64,000 bases of DNA from positions 403,469 through 467,468 of the forward strand of contig NZ_ATLO01000004.1 of NCBI RefSeq assembly GCF_000416235.1, in the 5' to 3' direction. The position numbers were made by a program, and so were the translations under genes. The DNA is from Pseudomonas sp. CFII64 (GTDB taxonomy: Bacteria > Pseudomonadota > Gammaproteobacteria > Pseudomonadales > Pseudomonadaceae). Positions 45,265 to 53,742 of the stretch are shown here, piece after piece. Numbering within the stretch: the first letter of the stretch is position 1; every line of letters starts with the position of its first letter. The notes under the pieces are model-generated. The model did not search any database and was not told the origin of the DNA. It saw only the letters and a program-made list of their open reading frames with translations.

Positions 45265-46026
45265 ATGAAACAGCATCGGTTGGCAGCGGCGATTGCCCTG
45301 GTCGGTCTGGTACTCGCAGGTTGTGATAAGCAAGCCAGCACTGTTGAGCTGAAAACCCCGGCACAGAAAGCGTCTTACGGTATTGGCCTGAACATGGGCA
45401 AAAGCCTGGCTCAGGAAGGCATGGATGATCTGGATTCCAAGGCAGTTGCCCTGGGTATCGAAGATGCCGTCGGCAAGAAAGAGCAGAAGCTCAAGGATGA
45501 TGAACTGGTTGAAGCTTTCGCCGCGCTGCAAAAGCGTGCCGAAGAGCGTCTGACCAAGATGAGTGAAGAGTCGGCATCCGCTGGCAAGAAATTCCTCGAA
45601 GAAAACGGCAAGAAAGCCGGTGTAGTTACCACCGCATCCGGCCTGCAATATGAAATCGTCAAGAAAGCCGATGGCGCTCAGCCTAAAGCGACCGACGTGG
45701 TGACTGTTCACTACGAAGGCAAGTTGACTGACGGCAAGGTGTTCGACAGCTCCGTTGAGCGCGGCAGCCCGATTGATCTGCCGGTCAGCGGCGTGATTCC
45801 GGGTTGGGTTGAAGGCCTGCAGCTGATGCACGTCGGTGAGAAGATCAAGCTCTACATCCCGAGCGATCTGGCTTACGGCGCACAGAGCCCTAGCCCGATG
45901 ATCCCTGCCAACTCGGTATTGGTCTTCGACCTGGAACTGCTCGGCATCAAGGATCCTGCTTCGATGCCGGCTCCTGGCGCTGCAGATGAGGAAGAAGAAG
46001 AGACTGCACCTGCTACTAAAAAATAA
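45265..46026 (+). CDS. fklB: FKBP-type peptidyl-prolyl isomerase, lipoprotein
   Basis: A 253-residue Mip/FklB/FkpA-type proline isomerase. It begins with a lipoprotein signal (MKQHRLAAAIALVGLVLAGC, lipobox LAGC, lipidated Cys20), followed by a helical dimerisation region (about 30-130) and a C-terminal FKBP domain (about 140-240: TASGLQYEIV, TVHYEGKLTDGKVFDSSVERG, PGWVEGLQLMHVGEKIKLYIPSDLAYG, VLVFDLELL). An acidic tail (DEEEEETAP) ends the chain. Start at 45265 with AAGGAA upstream, giving the lipoprotein signal; the longer frame does not. It corresponds to PA3262 by position. It acts in the periplasm as a folding helper. Confidence 0.9.
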   Translation: MKQHRLAAAIALVGLVLAGCDKQASTVELKTPAQKASYGIGLNMGKSLAQEGMDDLDSKAVALGIEDAVGKKEQKLKDDELVEAFAALQKRAEERLTKMSEESASAGKKFLEENGKKAGVVTTASGLQYEIVKKADGAQPKATDVVTVHYEGKLTDGKVFDSSVERGSPIDLPVSGVIPGWVEGLQLMHVGEKIKLYIPSDLAYGAQSPSPMIPANSVLVFDLELLGIKDPASMPAPGAADEEEEETAPATKK

Positions 46027-46046
46027 GTAGCAGTTCAGGCTTGAGC

Positions 46047-46075
46047 AAAACGCCCCGTTTCGACGGGGCGTTTTC
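46047..46075 (+). terminator. Rho-independent terminator of fklB
   Basis: AAAACGCCCCGT-TTC-GACGGGGCGTTTTC: strong GC stem with flanking A and T runs, 20 bases past the stop. Confidence 0.92.
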
Positions 46076-46330
46076 GTTTCTGTGTAATTTGTCGAACGGA
46101 TGCAATCAGGTGCAGTCCCACTTATGTTCACTGTGGGCATAAGGCGCAGGCGGCGGGTCTGACGATTGTCAGACGATCCAACATTAATCCACAGGCTCGG
46201 TTGTGGGTAACTTCCAGCGGCCTGCAAGTCAACGAATTTTACGGCTTTTTTCAGGTGAGTAAAAAACGCCCGATTTGAGTCACAAGCCTATAGAGCGGGC
46301 TTATGCGGGCGGAAAAGATGCTCTGTTCAC

Positions 46331-46361
46331 AAGGTTATCCACAAGTTGTGTGGATAACCTT
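46331..46361. promoter_or_regulatory. Inverted pair of perfect DnaA boxes
   Basis: AAGGTTATCCACA-AGTTG-TGTGGATAACCTT is a 13-pair palindrome holding two exact DnaA boxes (TTATCCACA) head to head, in a 400-base gene-free region. A T-run follows, so it could also terminate transcription. The same region has other small palindromes, such as GTCTGAC-GATT-GTCAGAC at 46157-46174. Confidence 0.6.
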
Positions 46362-46432
46362 TTTGATGATCAGACGCTGACGATTGTAGGATCGGCGTTT
46401 ATTCACAGAAAAGTCGCTCAACAGGAGTGGAC

Positions 46433-46885
46433 ATGAAAGCACCGTGGAATTTTCTTCGCTATTTGCCCATGGCTCGCCGACTGATGGCGGCGGGGCGTTT
46501 GCCAGGTTTGCTGTTTGCCGTCGCGCGCAAGGGCTCTGCTGAACGCAGTCGCCTGGGTAAGGTCATGGATGATCTGCGACTGTTGCAGGCGTTGTGCCTG
46601 GCGTACTGGCGCGGCGAGTATCGGGCGATCAGCCCGACGGCCATTCTGTCCATCGTTGCCGGGTTGATGTACTTCCTGAGCCCGCTGGATGCCATTCCCG
46701 ACTGGATTCCAGGCTTGGGCATGCTGGACGACATCGCGGTGCTGGCGTGGGTCATGAAACATCTGGAAAGCGAGTTGTCGGCGTTTCGCCAATGGCGAGA
46801 GCGGCAGGCGCCTGAAAAACTATTGGTGGTTGAACGCTTACCGGCTACACCCGCGTTGCTCGAACAGGAAAAAGCCAAGGATTGA
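46433..46885 (+). CDS. YkvA/DUF1232 family protein
   Basis: A 150-residue protein with the DUF1232 hallmark YRAISPTAILSIVAGLMYFLSPLDAIPDWIPGLGMLDDIAVLAWVMK at about residues 63-110: a hydrophobic helix pair around the conserved SPLDAIPD turn. The family is thought to be membrane-associated; its function is unknown. Start at 46433 (ATG) with AGGAG six bases upstream; a GTG two codons earlier is less likely. It lies 72 bases after the DnaA-box palindrome and is conserved beside fklB and rdgC in Pseudomonas. Confidence 0.8.
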   Translation: MKAPWNFLRYLPMARRLMAAGRLPGLLFAVARKGSAERSRLGKVMDDLRLLQALCLAYWRGEYRAISPTAILSIVAGLMYFLSPLDAIPDWIPGLGMLDDIAVLAWVMKHLESELSAFRQWRERQAPEKLLVVERLPATPALLEQEKAKD

Positions 46886-47021
46886 CGCCGATACAGCCAT
46901 TCGCCGCGATATTAAGACGCAGTTACAGATTGAAGACAGGCATATGGCCTTCATCCACTGTTAAGATGCGGCAACATGGAAACGCCTACTCGCAATGTGT
47001 AGTTGTCCTACAGGGGGTTGT

Positions 47022-47369
47022 ATGGATCTTCAGGTCATTTCTCGTGATGGAGAGCCAGAGTACGCAGTGTTGCCATGGGCTCAGTACCAGGCATTGCTGC
47101 GCGCCGCAGGTCTTGTGTCCAAAGAGAGCGTTGCGTCGAGCACTCAGCCGGTCGAGCCGGGGGAGGCGACCGCTGATTTGCCCGGTCTGGATCAGTTGGC
47201 GACGCTCCGGGCAGCCAAAGGGCTGGAAGTTGCGCAACTGGCGCGCACGGTCGGCATCAGCCCTTCGTACCTGGAATTGATTGAAAGTGGGGTGCGCCTG
47301 CCCGACGCCGCTATTCGCCGCAGCCTGGCCTGGGAATTGGGTGTCGCTGGCTGGCGAGGTGAGGCATGA
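47022..47369 (+). CDS. XRE-family helix-turn-helix protein
   Basis: A 115-residue protein. The N-terminal part (VISRDGEPEYAVLPWAQYQALL) resembles the opening of small regulatory or antitoxin-like proteins. Residues about 52-110 form a Cro/C1-type helix-turn-helix (LRAAKGLEVAQLARTVGISPSYLELIESGVRLPDAAIRRSLAWELGV). Start at 47022 with CAGGGGG seven bases upstream. The ATG of the next gene overlaps its stop (ATGA), so the pair is coupled. Position suggests equivalence to a conserved hypothetical of the PA3259-PA3261 group. It might regulate its own operon. Toxin-antitoxin identity is possible but not supported by the partner. Confidence 0.7.
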   Translation: MDLQVISRDGEPEYAVLPWAQYQALLRAAGLVSKESVASSTQPVEPGEATADLPGLDQLATLRAAKGLEVAQLARTVGISPSYLELIESGVRLPDAAIRRSLAWELGVAGWRGEA

Positions 47370-47731
47370 GCGTACGCATCAGTCGCCAGCACTGGGATGG
47401 GCTTTTGGCTGAACTGGATCAGGCGCGTCGCCAGCGCCATTTGTTAACCTATCGCGCGCTGCTGGAGCGTCTGCAACTGCCCAGCCCCGCCATGCAAACC
47501 CTCACTGCCGCGCTTGAGCACTTGGCCGCGCTTGACGCGCGTGCCGAGCAGCCGTTGCGCAGTGCGCTGGTCATCAGCCAGGGCGCCAGTCGCTTGCCGC
47601 GCACTGGTTTTTTCGAATGCGTTGAACGCCTCGGGCGTTTTTCCGGGCCATCCGACGGGATCGCCGCGGCGTCCTGGCATGCTTCGGAAGTGGTGCGGGT
47701 GTTTGAGTTTGTGTATCCGGAAGCGGAATGA
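47366..47731 (+). CDS. Conserved hypothetical protein
   Basis: A 121-residue protein that I do not recognise as a named family. It is mostly helical, with a basic start (VRISRQHWDGLLAELDQARRQRHLLTYRALLERLQLPSPA) reminiscent of small DNA-binding or adaptor folds, a short loop (LVISQGASRLPRTGFFECVERLGRF) and an acidic end. No signal peptide or membrane helix. It is translationally coupled to the XRE-type gene in front and convergent with the CBS/EAL gene; the gap to that gene's stop is 24 bases. Confidence 0.65.
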   Translation: MSVRISRQHWDGLLAELDQARRQRHLLTYRALLERLQLPSPAMQTLTAALEHLAALDARAEQPLRSALVISQGASRLPRTGFFECVERLGRFSGPSDGIAAASWHASEVVRVFEFVYPEAE

Positions 47732-47755
47732 CGGAATGAAGCCGCCGTTGCGCCA

Positions 47756-49528
47756 TCAGCCCATCGCCAACAAATCCAGCTCGCGCGTATCGATCACATG
47801 CAGGCTCGCCCCGGCGACTTCCTTGGCGTAGTGCTTGGCCTGCGAGGCCAGTTCGGCCAGACGACTGGCATCCAGTTCGGCGCAGGATTCAGGATGCAGG
47901 TGGATGACGCCGATGGACAGCGACAGCAGGGCAAACTCCTGGCGCTGGCCGTGGCGATTCAAGGCAGTGAAGCAGCCCGCTTCAAGGTGTTCGGCCCGAT
48001 AGAAGCGTCGGCATTGATTCTGGAAGTCTTCCAGCAGGATATTCAGACGTTTGTTCCAGTCTTCCGAGCCGAGGACCATTAGAAAGTCATCGCCGCCAAT
48101 ATGCCCGACGAAGTCACGGCTGGGGTCAATCCGGTCGTTCAGGCATTGGGCCAGACACAGCAGAACCTCGTCACCGCGGCCATAGCCGTAGATATCGTTG
48201 AAGGGTTTGAAACTGTCGATATCCACGTAGCAGATCATCGATTCCCGGCCCTGTTGTAGCAATCGGGTCAGGCACTGCTGGATTGGCACATTGCCCGGCA
48301 GCAAGGTCAGCGGGTTGGCATAGCGCGCCTGCTGGATTTTCATCTCGGTAATCAGCTTGAGCACATCGATCACTCGTCCCAGGCCCAGATAACGGCCGTT
48401 CTGGGTAATGATGAAGTCTTCTTCGATACGCTGCCGGGCGCGACTGGTCAGCAGGCGACTGACTTGCGCCAGGGACTGGCTCAACTCCACGGCGAGAAAG
48501 TCATCGCTCATCAGGCGGCTGATCGGCTTGCGGGCGAACAGCTCGGTGGCAAAGGGTTTGAGGAGAATTTCCGATAACGAATGGCGGTGAACAATCCCGC
48601 ACGGCTGGCCGCTTTCATCCAGCACGGCGAGGGAATTGAGATTGGCCTGTTTGCGAAAGGCTTCGAGCACCGAAGCGGTCGGCATGTTGGCACCCACCGC
48701 CGCTTGCTCGTTGAGCAGGGCGCTCAAATCGCTGCCTTCTTCGGTCAACACCAGTGTTGAGCTTTCCAGCTTGGGCAGCATCGCTTGCGCGTCTCGCGGG
48801 GGTTGTTCTTGCGGGCGGCAGAGCAGATAGCCCTGGACCAGCTCCACGCCCATTTCCCTGAGCACTGCCAGTTCTTCGGGCAGCTCGATGCCCTCGGCAA
48901 TGACCTGCGCCCGGGAAGCTCTGGCCATTTGCAGCATGGAGCCGACAAACTCGCGCTTGACCGCGTCCTGATGGATACCGTCGATGAAGTGCCGGTCGAT
49001 CTTGACGTATTCCGGGCGCAATTCCGACCACAGGCGCAGGCTGGAATAACCCGCGCCCAGATCGTCCATGGCGATGGAAAACCCCATATCGCGATAGTGG
49101 TGCAGCGCCGTGTACAGCAGCCCGAAATCTTCGGTGGGCGTCTGCTCGGTCAGCTCGATCACGACGTTGCTGGGCGCGATGCCGTAGCGTTGCAACAGCT
49201 GCAGGGTTCGGCCCGGCGGGTGCGCAGGTTCCAGCAAGGATTCCGGGGAAATATTGAGGAACAGCTTGCCAGGCAGCTTCTGCTGGCTGAACCGACGGCA
49301 CGCACTTTCCCGACACTGCAATTCCAGCTCGCTGAGGCGACCGGACTGGCGAGCAATGGCGAACAGGTTGATCGGCGAATGCAGCGAGCTGTTCGACGGG
49401 CCGCGGGTCAGGGCTTCATAACCGAGGATACGGCGTTCGGACAGTGACACGATGGGCTGGAACAGACTGTGTAAATCGCCATGAGCCAGGATTGAACTCA
49501 ATGCGTTCAGCTGTTCAGTTGCGGTCAT
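47756..49528 (-). CDS. EAL-CBS-GGDEF c-di-GMP protein
   Basis: A 590-residue cytoplasmic protein. The N-terminal EAL domain (about 10-250) keeps the catalytic motifs: YEALTRG, the Asn/Glu sites (LNISPE, VIELTE), DDLGAGYSSL, KIDRHFIDGI, AEGIE and QGYLLCRP, so it should hydrolyse c-di-GMP. A CBS pair (about 270-390: FRKQANLNSLAVLDESGQPCGIVHRHSL, and a second in DFIITQNGRYLGLGRVIDVL) probably senses a nucleotide. The C-terminal GGDEF domain (about 410-580) has GGDDF in place of GGDEF and a long linker, so cyclase activity is doubtful. No membrane helices. Equivalent by order to P. aeruginosa PA3258. It follows prc on the minus strand, separated by a terminator. Confidence 0.88.
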   Translation of the reverse strand: MTATEQLNALSSILAHGDLHSLFQPIVSLSERRILGYEALTRGPSNSSLHSPINLFAIARQSGRLSELELQCRESACRRFSQQKLPGKLFLNISPESLLEPAHPPGRTLQLLQRYGIAPSNVVIELTEQTPTEDFGLLYTALHHYRDMGFSIAMDDLGAGYSSLRLWSELRPEYVKIDRHFIDGIHQDAVKREFVGSMLQMARASRAQVIAEGIELPEELAVLREMGVELVQGYLLCRPQEQPPRDAQAMLPKLESSTLVLTEEGSDLSALLNEQAAVGANMPTASVLEAFRKQANLNSLAVLDESGQPCGIVHRHSLSEILLKPFATELFARKPISRLMSDDFLAVELSQSLAQVSRLLTSRARQRIEEDFIITQNGRYLGLGRVIDVLKLITEMKIQQARYANPLTLLPGNVPIQQCLTRLLQQGRESMICYVDIDSFKPFNDIYGYGRGDEVLLCLAQCLNDRIDPSRDFVGHIGGDDFLMVLGSEDWNKRLNILLEDFQNQCRRFYRAEHLEAGCFTALNRHGQRQEFALLSLSIGVIHLHPESCAELDASRLAELASQAKHYAKEVAGASLHVIDTRELDLLAMG

Positions 49529-49544
49529 GGCGATCTCAAGGCAA

Positions 49545-49580
49545 GAAAAAGGGGCTAGGCACTATGCGCCCAGCCCCTGT
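49545..49580 (-). terminator. Terminator between prc and the EAL gene
   Basis: On the minus strand AGGGGCTGGGC...GCCTAGCCCCT (one mismatch) is followed by TTTTTC, 70 bases after the prc stop and just before the next gene on the same strand. Confidence 0.75.
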
Positions 49581-49646
49581 ATTTCACGACAGATTCATGA
49601 CTGTTTGATGACCGTTGCCATTAAACAGCCATTATCCGTGTGGTTT

Positions 49647-51761
49647 TTACTTCTTGGCCACAGCCGCGTTCAACCCCAGGTAATCGATCAGGATTCGCCC
49701 GGTTTCCGACAGGTAAGCGTCGTCTTCGGGTTTGGTCTTGTCGTCTTCAACCGGCAGTGCGTCTTCGTCCTCTTTCTTCAGCTCCTTGAGCGGCTCTTCA
49801 CCTTTGGCCTTGCGGCGGGTGTTTTCCAGAGTCAGCTGCCTGGCTTCGATAGAGGCATGTTCAGCGCGACGGTCAATTTCATTGAGGCTGACGGTTTTCT
49901 CGCTCATCAACTTCTTGGCCAGGGCCAGACGGTCTTCGATGAAGACGAACTCGGCATCTTTTGCCGAACGGGCTTCATGTCGGGTCTGCAACTGCGCCAA
50001 AAATGGCTTGAACGGATCGACCGCCGGCTTGATCGCCGGTTTGATGCTGTCCCAAGGCATGGCCTCAGGCAGCGCGCTTTCGCCGATTTCCTTGGTATCG
50101 ATGATCGACGGGTAGGCGATGTCCGGCACGACGCCCTGATGCTGGGTGCTCTGCCCGGAAACCCGGTAGAACTTGGCCAGGGTCAGTTTCAGCTCGCCAT
50201 GATTAAGCGGCTGAATGGTCTGCACGGTGCCTTTGCCGAAGGTCTGGCCGCCGATGATCAACGCCCGGTGGTAGTCCTGCATGGCGCCGGCGAAAATCTC
50301 CGAAGCGGAGGCGGACAAGCGGTTGACCAGCAACGCCATCGGGCCTTTGTAGAACGCGCCGGTGTCTTCGTCTTCCAGCACGTCGACCTTGCCGTCGGCG
50401 TTGCGCACCAATACGGTCGGACCTTTGTCGATGAACAGACTGGTCAGCTCGGTGGCTTCCTGCAGGGAGCCGCCGCCGTTGTTACGCAAGTCCAGAACCA
50501 CGCCGTCGACTTTCTCGGCTTGCAGTTCGGTCAGCAGTTTCTTCACGTCGCGGGTGGTGCTCTTGTATTCCGGATCGCCAGCTCGGTAGGCCTTGAAGTC
50601 CAGATAAAACGCCGGAATGTCGATGACGCCCAGCTTGTAGTCGCGACCGTCCTGATTCAGGTGCAGGATCGATTTTTTCGCAGCCTGCTCTTCGAGCTTC
50701 ACCGCTTCGCGAGTGATGGCGACGATCTTGGTGGTCTGGTCGTTGGGGGCATTGCTGGCCGGAATCACTTCCAGACGCACGACCGAGCCTTTAGGGCCAC
50801 GGATCAGCTTGACCACTTCATCCAGACGCCAGCCGATCACGTCGACCATTTCTTTGTCGCCCTGGGCGACGCCGACGATCTTGTCGGCCGGAGCGACCTG
50901 CTTGGTCTTGGCCGCAGGACCTGCCGGCACCAGGCGCACGATCTTCACGTTGTCGTTGTCGCTCTGCAACACGGCGCCGATGCCTTCCAGCGACAGGCTC
51001 ATGTTGATGTCGAAGTTTTCCGCGCTGTCAGGTGACAGGTAGTTGGTGTGCGGGTCGTAGGACATGGCGAAGGTGTTGATGTAAGCCTGGAACACGTCTT
51101 CGCTGCGAGTCTGGGCCAGGCGCGACAGCTGATTCTTGTAGCGCTTGGTCAGGGTTTCCTGAATCTTCGCCGGGTCTTTGCCGGCAATCTTCAGGCGCAG
51201 GACTTCGTCCTTGACGCGTTTGCGCCACAGGTCGTCCAGTTCAGCCTGGTTCTTCGCCCAAGGGGCGTCCTTGCGATCCACCAACAAGCTTTCCTTGGAG
51301 GTGAAATCAAGCTTGTCGACGCCCTTGTTCAGCTCTGCCAAAGCGAAATCCAGACGCGACTTGATGCGGTCCAGATAGCGCTTGTAGATGGTGAACCCGG
51401 GGTTCAGGTCGCCGCTCTTGAGGAAATCGTCGAACTGGGTCTGCCACTTGTCGAACTCGGCGATATCGCTGGCCAGAAAGTAGCTGCGTGCCGGGTCGAG
51501 CAGCTTGAGGTAGCTCTCGTAAATGATCACCGAGCGCTTGTCGTCAAGCGGCGGCTTGCTGTAATGGTGCCGTTTTAGCAGCTCAACCACGTTGAGGCTG
51601 GCAATCACTTCGTCGCGATCAGGCTGGAGGTTATCCCAGCTATTGGCGGCGAAAGAGCTGGCGGACATTGGCAGAATACTGAGGCCAACGAGCAGGGCGA
51701 GGGCGGTGCCTGGGAAAAAATGCTTCATGCTGATTCGACGCGGGGACAATTGATAACGCAT
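49647..51761 (-). CDS. prc: Carboxy-terminal processing protease Prc/Tsp
   Basis: Periplasmic S41 serine protease of 704 residues. A signal sequence (hydrophobic ALALLVGLSILPM, cleavage near SFA-AN) is followed by the Prc N-terminal helical domain, a PDZ domain (about 230-330: GIGAVLQSDNDNVKIVRLVPAGPAAKTKQVAPADKIVGV), the protease core with DLRNNGGGSLQEA, the nucleophile Ser in NRLSASASEIFAGA and the general-base Lys in GQTFGKGTVQ, and a charged C-terminal domain. It degrades misfolded or tagged periplasmic proteins; in P. aeruginosa the same gene (PA3257, algO) affects alginate through MucA. Start uncertain: 51761 has a weak GACGG upstream, while an ATG 11 codons later (51728) gives a shorter, more standard signal peptide. 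Confidence 0.93.
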   Translation of the reverse strand: MRYQLSPRRISMKHFFPGTALALLVGLSILPMSASSFAANSWDNLQPDRDEVIASLNVVELLKRHHYSKPPLDDKRSVIIYESYLKLLDPARSYFLASDIAEFDKWQTQFDDFLKSGDLNPGFTIYKRYLDRIKSRLDFALAELNKGVDKLDFTSKESLLVDRKDAPWAKNQAELDDLWRKRVKDEVLRLKIAGKDPAKIQETLTKRYKNQLSRLAQTRSEDVFQAYINTFAMSYDPHTNYLSPDSAENFDINMSLSLEGIGAVLQSDNDNVKIVRLVPAGPAAKTKQVAPADKIVGVAQGDKEMVDVIGWRLDEVVKLIRGPKGSVVRLEVIPASNAPNDQTTKIVAITREAVKLEEQAAKKSILHLNQDGRDYKLGVIDIPAFYLDFKAYRAGDPEYKSTTRDVKKLLTELQAEKVDGVVLDLRNNGGGSLQEATELTSLFIDKGPTVLVRNADGKVDVLEDEDTGAFYKGPMALLVNRLSASASEIFAGAMQDYHRALIIGGQTFGKGTVQTIQPLNHGELKLTLAKFYRVSGQSTQHQGVVPDIAYPSIIDTKEIGESALPEAMPWDSIKPAIKPAVDPFKPFLAQLQTRHEARSAKDAEFVFIEDRLALAKKLMSEKTVSLNEIDRRAEHASIEARQLTLENTRRKAKGEEPLKELKKEDEDALPVEDDKTKPEDDAYLSETGRILIDYLGLNAAVAKK

Positions 51762-51868
51762 ATTAGGCCGTCTTTGAAGTCGCCGGTCCCGTCGGATCCG
51801 GTCGCATAATGCAAAAAGCCCGGGCGTCTATAGCTTCGGGCTCAGTCCAGACTCACTATGGAGGCACC

Positions 51869-52831
51869 GTGAAGGCATTGCAAGGCGTTGAAGGTCGAGT
51901 GGAATGGGTCGAGACACCGAGTCCGGCTCTTGATGCCGGTCAAGTCCGGATCAAAGTGGCCGCAGCAGGTTTGAATCGCGCTGATTTATTGCAGCGTGCG
52001 GGCCTGTATCCGCCGCCGCCAGGGGCTAGCGAATTCCTCGGCATGGAATGTTCCGGGGTGATTGCCGAAGTCGGTCCGGGTTCTGCGTGGCAGGTTGGCG
52101 ACCGGGTTTGCGCACTGGTGGCCGGTGGTGCCATGGCTGAAGAAGTGGTTGCCGATGCGCGTCACGTGTTGCCGGTGCCCGAAGGCATATCGCTGCACGA
52201 GGCGGCGGCAATCCCTGAAGTCTACGCCACTGCCTGGCTGAATCTGTTCCAGCTGGCGGCACTCAAACCGGGCGAAAAAGTTTTGCTGCACGCCGGGGCA
52301 AGTGGAGTTGGTTCAGCGGGCATTCAGCTTTGCAAGGCCTTCGGCAACCCGGTATGGGTCAGCGTCGGCTCGGCCGAGCGTCTGGCGTATTGCATCGAAT
52401 TGGGCGCCCAGGGCGGTGTCATGCGCAGCGAAAGCATCGACAGCCTGAAGGATTTCGCCCCCTTCGATGTGATTCTCGATCCGGTCGGCGCCAACTATGC
52501 GGCGCTGAACGTGAAGCTGTTGGGCGTTGATGGTCGCTGGGTATTGATCGGCCTGATGGGCGGCCGCGAAGCGCAGCTGGATCTGGCGCAGATATTGGGC
52601 AAACGCATCCAGTTGCTGGGTTCGACCCTGCGCAGTCGCGATGACCAGTTCAAGGCGGACTTGCTGCTCGACCTGGCGCACAACGTCTGGCCGCTGTTCA
52701 CCGAAGGCCGCCTCAAGCCCCAACTGGCCCGCAGCTTTGCGGTCAAGGACGCCGAAGCGGCTTTTGCCGAACTGGCGACCAATCAGGTTTCCGGGAAAGT
52801 CGTGTTGGTGATCGATGAGAGTCTGGTGTAA
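51869..52831 (+). CDS. NADPH:quinone reductase (zeta-crystallin-like)
   Basis: A 320-residue medium-chain dehydrogenase/reductase without the zinc ligands, of the quinone oxidoreductase/PIG3 type. The catalytic N-terminal fold has AGLNRADLLQRAGLYPPPPG and FLGMECSGVIAEVG. The Rossmann motif for NADPH is LLHAGASGVGSAGIQLCKAFG. The product should reduce quinones by transfer of hydride. I choose a GTG start at 51869 because GGAGG lies five bases upstream and the protein then begins VKALQGVEGRVEW, as family members do; a longer ATG frame from 51809 has no site. It is divergent from prc, in the order of P. aeruginosa PA3256-PA3257. Confidence 0.85.
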   Translation: MKALQGVEGRVEWVETPSPALDAGQVRIKVAAAGLNRADLLQRAGLYPPPPGASEFLGMECSGVIAEVGPGSAWQVGDRVCALVAGGAMAEEVVADARHVLPVPEGISLHEAAAIPEVYATAWLNLFQLAALKPGEKVLLHAGASGVGSAGIQLCKAFGNPVWVSVGSAERLAYCIELGAQGGVMRSESIDSLKDFAPFDVILDPVGANYAALNVKLLGVDGRWVLIGLMGGREAQLDLAQILGKRIQLLGSTLRSRDDQFKADLLLDLAHNVWPLFTEGRLKPQLARSFAVKDAEAAFAELATNQVSGKVVLVIDESLV

Positions 52832-52852
52832 TCGACGCAGGCACGATCTGGA

Positions 52853-52940
52853 GGACTGGCTTTAGCCGGGAGAGGGAGAGCCAGTACAGCGCCCTCGCTC
52901 CTGGTGTCATGCCACCTCCCGGCTGAAGCCGGTCCTACGG
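52853..52940. repeat. Paired REP element
   Basis: AGGACTGGCTTTAGCCGGGAG and the inverted CCTCCCGGCTGAAGCCGGTCCTACGG flank about 45 bases between the convergent quinone reductase and HAD genes. Confidence 0.72.
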
Positions 52941-52959
52941 GGTTTTGCGGGCAATGCTG

Positions 52960-53613
52960 TTACTTCCAGTGATGCACCGGCCAACCGGCCTTCTGGGCGT
53001 GTTCCAGCAAGGTCGGGTCGGGGTTGACCACATGCGGATGATCGACCTTGAGCAGCAAGGCCAGGTCATTGCGTGAGTCTGAGTAGAAGCTGGCGCCTTC
53101 GAGGTTTTCGCCTTCGGTGTCCAGCCACTCCATGAGCCGGGTGACCTTGCCTTCCCGATAGGTCAGGGTGCCAACGGTCCCGCCGCTGTAAACCCCGTGC
53201 TGCACCTCCAGATCAATCGCCAGCACTTCGTCGATACCGATGCGCTCGGCAATTGGCTTGACCAGATGAATCCCCGAAGCCGAAATGACCAGAATCCGGT
53301 CGCCGGCAGCGCGGTGTTCAGCGATGCATTTGGTGGCGTCACTGAAAATGATCGGCTCGATGAAGTCCTCAACCCACGGGCCAACCAAGTGATCGACTTC
53401 TTCCGGCGTACGGCCCAGCATCGGCTCCAGGCTGAAGGCCATGTAGTCCTCCATCGCCAACTGGCCTGCGCTGTAGGCTTGCATCAGTTGGTGATCGCGC
53501 TTGATGAACGACTCGGGATCGACCCAGCCGAGGCGGCCCATCTGCTCGCTCCATAAACTGGCGCAGTCGCCGGCGATCAAGGTTTCGTCCAGGTCAAAAA
53601 TGGCTAAAGGCAT
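52960..53613 (-). CDS. HAD-IB family hydrolase (SerB-like)
   Basis: A 217-residue phosphatase of the HAD subfamily IB. Motif I is FDLDETLIAGD with the nucleophile Asp7, motif II is LVISASG, and motif III/IV is YSDSRNDLALL with its Lys in the REGKVTRL stretch. An alpha-helical cap at about 20-90 is typical of the subclass, which includes phosphoserine phosphatase and CicA-like enzymes; the physiological substrate is not evident. Start at 53613 (MPLAIFDLDETL). Conserved neighbour of the downstream ABC operon in Pseudomonas. Confidence 0.87.
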   Translation of the reverse strand: MPLAIFDLDETLIAGDCASLWSEQMGRLGWVDPESFIKRDHQLMQAYSAGQLAMEDYMAFSLEPMLGRTPEEVDHLVGPWVEDFIEPIIFSDATKCIAEHRAAGDRILVISASGIHLVKPIAERIGIDEVLAIDLEVQHGVYSGGTVGTLTYREGKVTRLMEWLDTEGENLEGASFYSDSRNDLALLLKVDHPHVVNPDPTLLEHAQKAGWPVHHWK

Positions 53614-53654
53614 TGCGCGCGTTCCTTAAAACTTTGTCAGTTGAATTGGCGTTC

Positions 53655-53740
53655 GGCGCGCAGCTACAAGCTTCAAGCTGCAAGAGAAACAGGTCTGCGC
53701 CGCACACACTTGCAGCTTATAGCGTGCCGCTTGCAGCTGT
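53655..53740. repeat. AGCTTCAAGCTGCAAG-type repeat
   Basis: AGCTACAAGCTTCAAGCTGCAAG and the inverted CTTGCAGCTTATAGC..CCGCTTGCAGCT form an imperfect palindrome, a third repeat class common between Pseudomonas genes. It separates the HAD gene from the ABC operon end. Confidence 0.6.
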
Positions 53741-53742
53741 CC

